A stretch of 64,000 nucleotides of DNA from Pullichristensenella excrementipullorum. Lineage in GTDB: Bacteria; Bacillota; Clostridia; Christensenellales; Aristaeellaceae. This document shows positions 60,932 to 64,000 of this stretch, piece by piece (position 1 is the stretch's first letter; every line of letters starts with the position of its first letter). Position numbers and translations under genes: made by a program. The notes beneath the pieces were generated by a model that was not told where the DNA came from, did not search any database, and saw nothing but the letters and a program-made list of their open reading frames with translations. The stretch is from NCBI GenBank assembly GCA_018713365.1, contig DVOU01000028.1, positions 24,251 to 88,250 of the forward strand. Reading direction: 5' to 3'.

Positions 60932-61071
60932 TGCGCTGGCGGGAGAGGGGAGCGGGAGACTTCATGCAGTATGAAGAGGTTTCTTGCTTTTTCGGGGATG
61001 GTTTACGATGTGGAGAGGGCGGCAGTGCCGCCAGCCAGTGCCGCCGACCGTGCCGCCGACGGTGCCGGCAA

Positions 61072-61200
61072 CCAGTGCCTTTGGCGCGCTAATCACGCAA
61101 GCCCGCCCCACGAGCAGGGGGCGGGCTTGCTTCGCTTCGTTCCGCATGGGGCGAACGCGGGAACAGATGACAGATGGCCCACGAGCAGGGGCCGTCTGTC
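61072..61200 (+). repeat. ACGAGCAR two-hairpin element, copy B
   Basis: Hairpin B1: GCAAGCCCGCCCC (61097-61109) and GGGGCGGGCTTGC (61118-61130) around ACGAGCAG. Hairpin B2: GACAGATGGCCC (61169-61180) and GGGCCGTCTGTC (61189-61200) around ACGAGCAG. Stem sequences differ from copies A and C but still pair. Each element is preceded by the words CAGTGCC and GGCGC. Confidence 0.85.
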
Positions 61201-61326
61201 TGCGTTGGCAGGGGAGGGGAGCGATATATATGGGGCGGCTTCTTGCTTTTTCGGGGGGTGTGGTATACTATGCTGGGAGGCGGCGGTGGAGAGAACGATC
61301 ACGGGCTATTTTTGGAGGGGATCTGC
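61201..61326 (+). promoter_or_regulatory. Upstream region of the lipoprotein gene
   Basis: Contains TATACT (61264-61269) with a poor -35 (TTGCTT at 61243, 15 bp) and GGAGGGG just ahead of the GTG. The text TTCTTGCTTTTTCGGGG occurs here and also near 60969, so part of this promoter zone is duplicated. Confidence 0.5.
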
Positions 61327-61893
61327 GTGAAAAGACTTAGTTGTGTCTTGCTGTTCTTTGTCTTGCTGTGTTCCTGCGCCTTGGGGCAGGGTGACGCCGC
61401 GCCGCTCGAACTGCGGCAACAGATCATTTCCCTGCAGGAAGAGCTGGCCTCCAGCGTCTCGGGCAATTTACGCGATGTCAGCTATCGCATCTGCGAGATA
61501 CTGGGGGAAAACGGCCTGATGGCCCTGCCGCTTCCCGGAGAAGCAACGGGGGAAGCGCAGTTTTTTTTCGGTGATTCCTATGTATTTTCCGACGACACCT
61601 ACGGTTCAATGGGCATTTCCCTGGATGCCAGCGACGGCTATAATCTCTATATGGTTCCAGGCTTCCCGGCGGAGCATGTCGCCACATACGTCACCGCCAT
61701 GGCGTTGGCAATTCGGGACGTAGAAGGTGCGCCCTCAGAAGATACATTCGACATTGCATTCGGCAAAATGGTAACGTTCCTCAATCTGGACGATCTCACG
61801 CCTGAACGCTTTTACATGTACGAGGAAGACGGCTACCAGTACACATTCCTATACAGCGAAGAAATCGGCATTTACTACTTTTCCGTGCTTTAG
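61327..61893 (+). CDS. Putative lipoprotein of unknown function
   Basis: 188 residues from a GTG with TTTGGAGGGG upstream. The N-terminus KRLSCVLLFFVLLCSCALG is a signal peptide with a lipobox-like LCSC. The mature part is acidic with aromatic patches (GEAQFFFGDSYVFSDDTYGS, YMYEEDGYQYTFLYSEE). No family recognised. Base composition is lower in GC than neighbouring genes, and it sits between repeat copies B and C, so acquired or fast-evolving DNA is possible. Confidence 0.65.
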   Translation: MKRLSCVLLFFVLLCSCALGQGDAAPLELRQQIISLQEELASSVSGNLRDVSYRICEILGENGLMALPLPGEATGEAQFFFGDSYVFSDDTYGSMGISLDASDGYNLYMVPGFPAEHVATYVTAMALAIRDVEGAPSEDTFDIAFGKMVTFLNLDDLTPERFYMYEEDGYQYTFLYSEEIGIYYFSVL

Positions 61894-61920
61894 CCGGCAG
61901 CGCGCCGGCAGTGCCGGCAG

Positions 61921-62049
61921 CCAGTGCCTTTGGCGCGTGGAACACGCACCCATGCCCCACGAGCAGGGGGCATGGGTGCTTCGTTTCGTTCCGTATGGGA
62001 CGGCGGTGCGGGTAGACGGCGGCAGGCCCACGAGCAAGGGCCTGCCGCC
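61921..62049 (+). repeat. ACGAGCAR two-hairpin element, copy C
   Basis: Hairpin C1: GCACCCATGCCCC (61946-61958) and GGGGCATGGGTGC (61967-61979) around ACGAGCAG. Hairpin C2: GGCGGCAGGCCC (62018-62029) and GGGCCTGCCGCC (62038-62049) around ACGAGCAA. C2 restores a C-G pair where A2 has T-G. Confidence 0.85.
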
Positions 62050-62375
62050 TGCGGCGTTTTGGGGGACGGAGAGGCGGGGAAAGACGAGGCCGGTCCCCCA
62101 AAAAGGGATTCCCAAGGGATGGATCCCTTGGGCGGGTGCGGGCAGAGCCCGCCGTTCTCCCTGCGGGACGGCAGGGAGAAAACGCGGCCGCGGAGGAGGC
62201 GGGGCGATGGACCATGCGCCGTTCATAAGCGCTGGAAAGGGCCGCCGTGCCCTTCATAGAAAAGGGCGCGAAAGGGCTTCGCCTTCCCCGGCGCGCCGGC
62301 AAAGCCCCCTGATGGGCAAAGCGCTTTGAGGAACCGCTTTTTTCCGCGACACGCCCATATCCGGCGCGCCACTTT
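62050..62375. other. Intergenic stretch with short hairpins, no gene seen
   Basis: Holds several local inverted repeats such as CCCAAGGGAT with ATCCCTTGGG near 62110-62131 and CGGCGCGCCGG near 62288-62298, but no supported coding frame. It looks like decayed or non-coding sequence. Confidence 0.45.
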
Positions 62376-62457
62376 GCAGCGCCTTTGCCCGCAGGGCAAA
62401 CAGCGTCGAATGCGCACACACGCAGCGCCTCCTTGCCCGCCAGGGCAAGGCAGCGTC
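62376..62457 (+). repeat. Tandem GCAGCGCC hairpin repeat
   Basis: Two units start GCAGCGCC at 62376 and 62422 and end CAGCGTC. Inside, TTTGCCC pairs with GGGCAAA in the first and CTTGCCC with GGGCAAG in the second, so the outer base pair covaries. Confidence 0.65.
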
Positions 62458-62560
62458 ATTTCCCCGCCCCGCGCGCATGTGCCAGCGTTGCTACCCTAAA
62501 GACAGTTTCAGGCAAATACGCCGCCATGACGCGCGCAGACCGCGCCCCAGGAGGAAAGCT

Positions 62561-62928
62561 ATGCGCCTCTAAAAACTTAGTCTTGTGCTGGCGGCCATCC
62601 TGCTGTGGGGATCGTTTACAGGCTCGAATATGTGCATTTGGAGGAGAAGGATAAACGGGTCGTGCGCCTGATGATCGACGGCCAGGAATACATCGACGAA
62701 GCGGAGGCGCGCAGAGACTTCATCCACTCCGAGGAGGCGGGCTGCAATACGAGGATGCTTTTCTGCGCGGCCGCGTTGGGCACTGGGCGCGCCGCCCTCG
62801 CGCATGCACTGCAAGCGGAGAGTGACAAACGCTCTGTTTTCCGAACCGTCCGAAGCGTCACAGAAGCAAGCGCTCCCGCCCGCGCGATGCGGAAACGGGG
62901 GCGCTCGTCTTTATGCGGTTTCCTCTAG
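62561..62928 (+). pseudogene. Decayed exported-protein gene
   Basis: AGGAGGAAAGCT precedes an ATG whose frame reads Met-Arg-Leu-stop and then a typical signal-peptide core KLSLVLAAILL. A frame change near 62600 leads into a charged frame (YVHLEEKDKRVVRLMIDGQ, then YIDEAEARRDFIHSEEAG) that runs to 62928. Stop codon plus frameshift mark a pseudogene of a small exported protein. The downstream frame could in principle start at a GTG at 62605 but has no ribosome site there. Confidence 0.5.
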
Positions 62929-63566
62929 CGGCGCACGAAGTTGGTCGATACCTTCTTCTCCGTCTCGGGATAGGGCACGCCCTGCTCCTTGCCCACGGCG
63001 AAGCAGCGCATCATCCAGATCATGTTGCGGGCGAGGTTGCGCAGCGTCTGCATGCCCTCCTCGTCCTGCGGCGCGTCCTCGGCGACGGCGCCATGCACCA
63101 TGTTCCAGTAAGTGGAGCCCGCCACGGGCATCTGCGAGATGCCGAAGTACTTGTTGAGCGCGTCAAACGAGGCGCTGATGCCGCCGCGCCGCGCCACGGC
63201 CACGGATGCGCCGGGCTTGAAGCGGAAAGCGTCGGGCATGCCCGCCCTGCCGTTGCTGTAAAAGGCGCGGTCGAGGAAGGAGAAGATCCTGCCGCTGGGA
63301 TGGGCATAGTACACCGGCGTGGCGAATACAAAGCCGTCGGCCTCGCGCGCCTTTTCCACAAATTCGTTGACGCCGTCGTCCGCGAACACGCACTTGCCGC
63401 TCTTTGCGCAGGCGTTGCACTGCAAGCAGTCCGCCAAGGGCTTGCCGCCGAGCTGTATGACCTCCGTCTCCACGCCCTCGGCCTCGAATACGCCGATCAT
63501 TTCCTCCAGCGCCCGCATGGTCGTTCCCTGCGCGTGGCTGCTGCCATTGACGAGCAAAACTTTCAT
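62925..63566 (-). CDS. NADPH-dependent FMN reductase-like flavoprotein
   Basis: 213 residues, flavodoxin fold. LLVNGSSHAQGTTMRALEEM binds FMN phosphate, CLQCNACAKSGKC resembles the iron-sulfur flavoprotein cysteine pattern, and FATPVYYAHPSG is the flavin loop. The cysteine spacing (CxxCxxCxxxxxC) suggests a [4Fe-4S] cluster as in Isf proteins. Cytosolic reductase of unknown substrate. AAGGAGG lies upstream of the ATG. No adjacent functional partner. Confidence 0.88.
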   Translation of the reverse strand: MKVLLVNGSSHAQGTTMRALEEMIGVFEAEGVETEVIQLGGKPLADCLQCNACAKSGKCVFADDGVNEFVEKAREADGFVFATPVYYAHPSGRIFSFLDRAFYSNGRAGMPDAFRFKPGASVAVARRGGISASFDALNKYFGISQMPVAGSTYWNMVHGAVAEDAPQDEEGMQTLRNLARNMIWMMRCFAVGKEQGVPYPETEKKVSTNFVRR

Positions 63567-63705
63567 GCCCAAAAACCTCCTTGCGGCCCGAACCGCATGA
63601 ACTCTCTTTCCATTATACACCAGCTCTGCCCAAAAATCCAGCCGCAACGCCGCGCCTGTCAGAGCAAGTCTGTACGGGCGCCAAACATAGGTAACACGGA
63701 ACCGA

Positions 63706-63758
63706 GCGAGAACAGTCAGGGGAAGGGTGGAGATTTGCGAAGCAAATACTACCCGACC
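63706..63758. repeat. Long palindromic element near the IS end
   Basis: CAGTCA (63706-63711) pairs with TGACTG (63753-63758); inside are GGGT with ACCC and the tip ATTTGC-GAA-GCAAAT (about 63731-63745). A structured element of 53 bases between the flavodoxin-fold gene and the transposase end. Origin unknown; may belong to the insertion element. Confidence 0.5.
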
Positions 63759-63790
63759 TTGACTGTGGTAAGGAAAACATAATGGACTTG

Positions 63791-63819
63791 GGCCGTCCGG
63801 CGCAATGAGCCGGATGGCC
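63791..63819 (-). terminator. Hairpin after the transposase
   Basis: GGCCGTCCGGC with GCCGGATGGCC, 11 bp with one G-T pair, 8 bases beyond the transposase stop. No T run on the minus strand. Confidence 0.5.
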
Positions 63820-63826
63820 TTGTTTG

Positions 63827-64000
63827 CTACATGATCCCCCGATACAGGTCAAGCACCTCATTGGGGGATCTCATGCCCAGACAGGTCATGATATGGTCGT
63901 TGGATCGACGCTGATACGCGGCCAGCTGCTTGCGGCCATCCTCCAAACAGTACATCCGCATGCGCTTGTAGAACCGCAGCTCGTCCGTGCGGTGCTGGCG
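63827..64000 (-). CDS. Transposase/integrase C-terminal fragment
   Basis: 57 codons to a TAG, continuing past the window edge. The text ends LGMRSPNEVLDLYRGIM, with AAYQRRSNDHIMTCLGM before it, resembling the end of DDE integrase-core transposases (IS3/IS481-like: the SPNEVL end is typical). Family within DDE enzymes cannot be fixed from this fragment. It marks an insertion sequence at the window end. Confidence 0.65.
   Translation of the reverse strand, partial: RQHRTDELRFYKRMRMYCLEDGRKQLAAYQRRSNDHIMTCLGMRSPNEVLDLYRGIM

Noticed and set aside
60788..61330. Short open frames in the repeat region that look like similar small proteins
   Set aside because: Similarity comes from the repeated DNA itself; frames differ, and no consistent ribosome site or domain is present.
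60803..62049. CRISPR array
   Set aside because: Repeats are few, 129 bases long and unequally spaced; the constant part is the hairpin loop, not a repeat-spacer pattern. No cas genes.

Overview
The window comes from a GC-rich (roughly 60-65%) anaerobic Firmicute, most likely a gut or rumen Clostridia lineage such as the Christensenellales. The evidence is AGGAGG-type ribosome sites, sigma-A promoters with 17-bp spacers, a PurR of the Bacillus type, ThiXYZ under a TPP riboswitch, rhamnose catabolism, two [FeFe]-hydrogenase proteins, and a soluble Hdr/Flx/fumarate-reductase cluster with no cytochromes or quinone proteins. The lineage is inferred from gene content, not from a search.

Layout. 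0-7.6 kb: two flavodoxins (one exported), the purA-purB operon, an exported protein, a PepV-like dipeptidase and a YhaM-like exoribonuclease, then tRNA-Arg(ACG). 8.2-15.6 kb: two exported esterases, then a sugar-binding protein, a degenerate kinase-like protein, a YesN-type response regulator and a YesM/LytS-type kinase. 15.7-22.1 kb: small membrane protein, Lgt, LuxS, an AraC-type regulator and rhaA-rhaD-rhaB. 22.2-25.6 kb: TPP riboswitch, thiXYZ and a TatD-family hydrolase. 25.7-27.0 kb: a coiled-coil protein and an HMCES/YedK DNA-protein crosslink protein.

27.4-38.6 kb is the most interesting region. Eleven tightly packed genes encode an LDH-fold dehydrogenase with a malate-type specificity arginine, class II fumarase, HdrB, HdrC, HdrA, MvhD/FlxD, two Flx-type iron-sulfur subunits, the FAD/NAD subunit FlxA, and a soluble two-subunit fumarate reductase. 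Together they would carry oxaloacetate to malate, fumarate and succinate, and couple NADH oxidation to fumarate reduction, possibly with flavin-based electron bifurcation to ferredoxin. The coupling is an inference.

38.6-50 kb: a CrtO-like membrane protein, an exported protein, an XRE-cupin regulator with an acyl-CoA synthetase and an aminotransferase, murC, purR with three M42 peptidases in a row, and upp with a possible attenuator. 50-55.8 kb: rsmA and glycogen synthesis (glgC, glgD, and glgA with a lysine/alanine-rich tail). 56-60.8 kb: a sensory [FeFe]-hydrogenase operon (2Fe-2S protein, hydrogenase-PAS protein, SpoIIE-type phosphatase, second hydrogenase). 60.8-62.5 kb: a gene-poor repeat zone with three copies of a two-hairpin element whose stems covary around an invariant ACGAGCAR loop. 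62.5-64 kb: a decayed gene, a flavodoxin-fold reductase and the end of a transposase.
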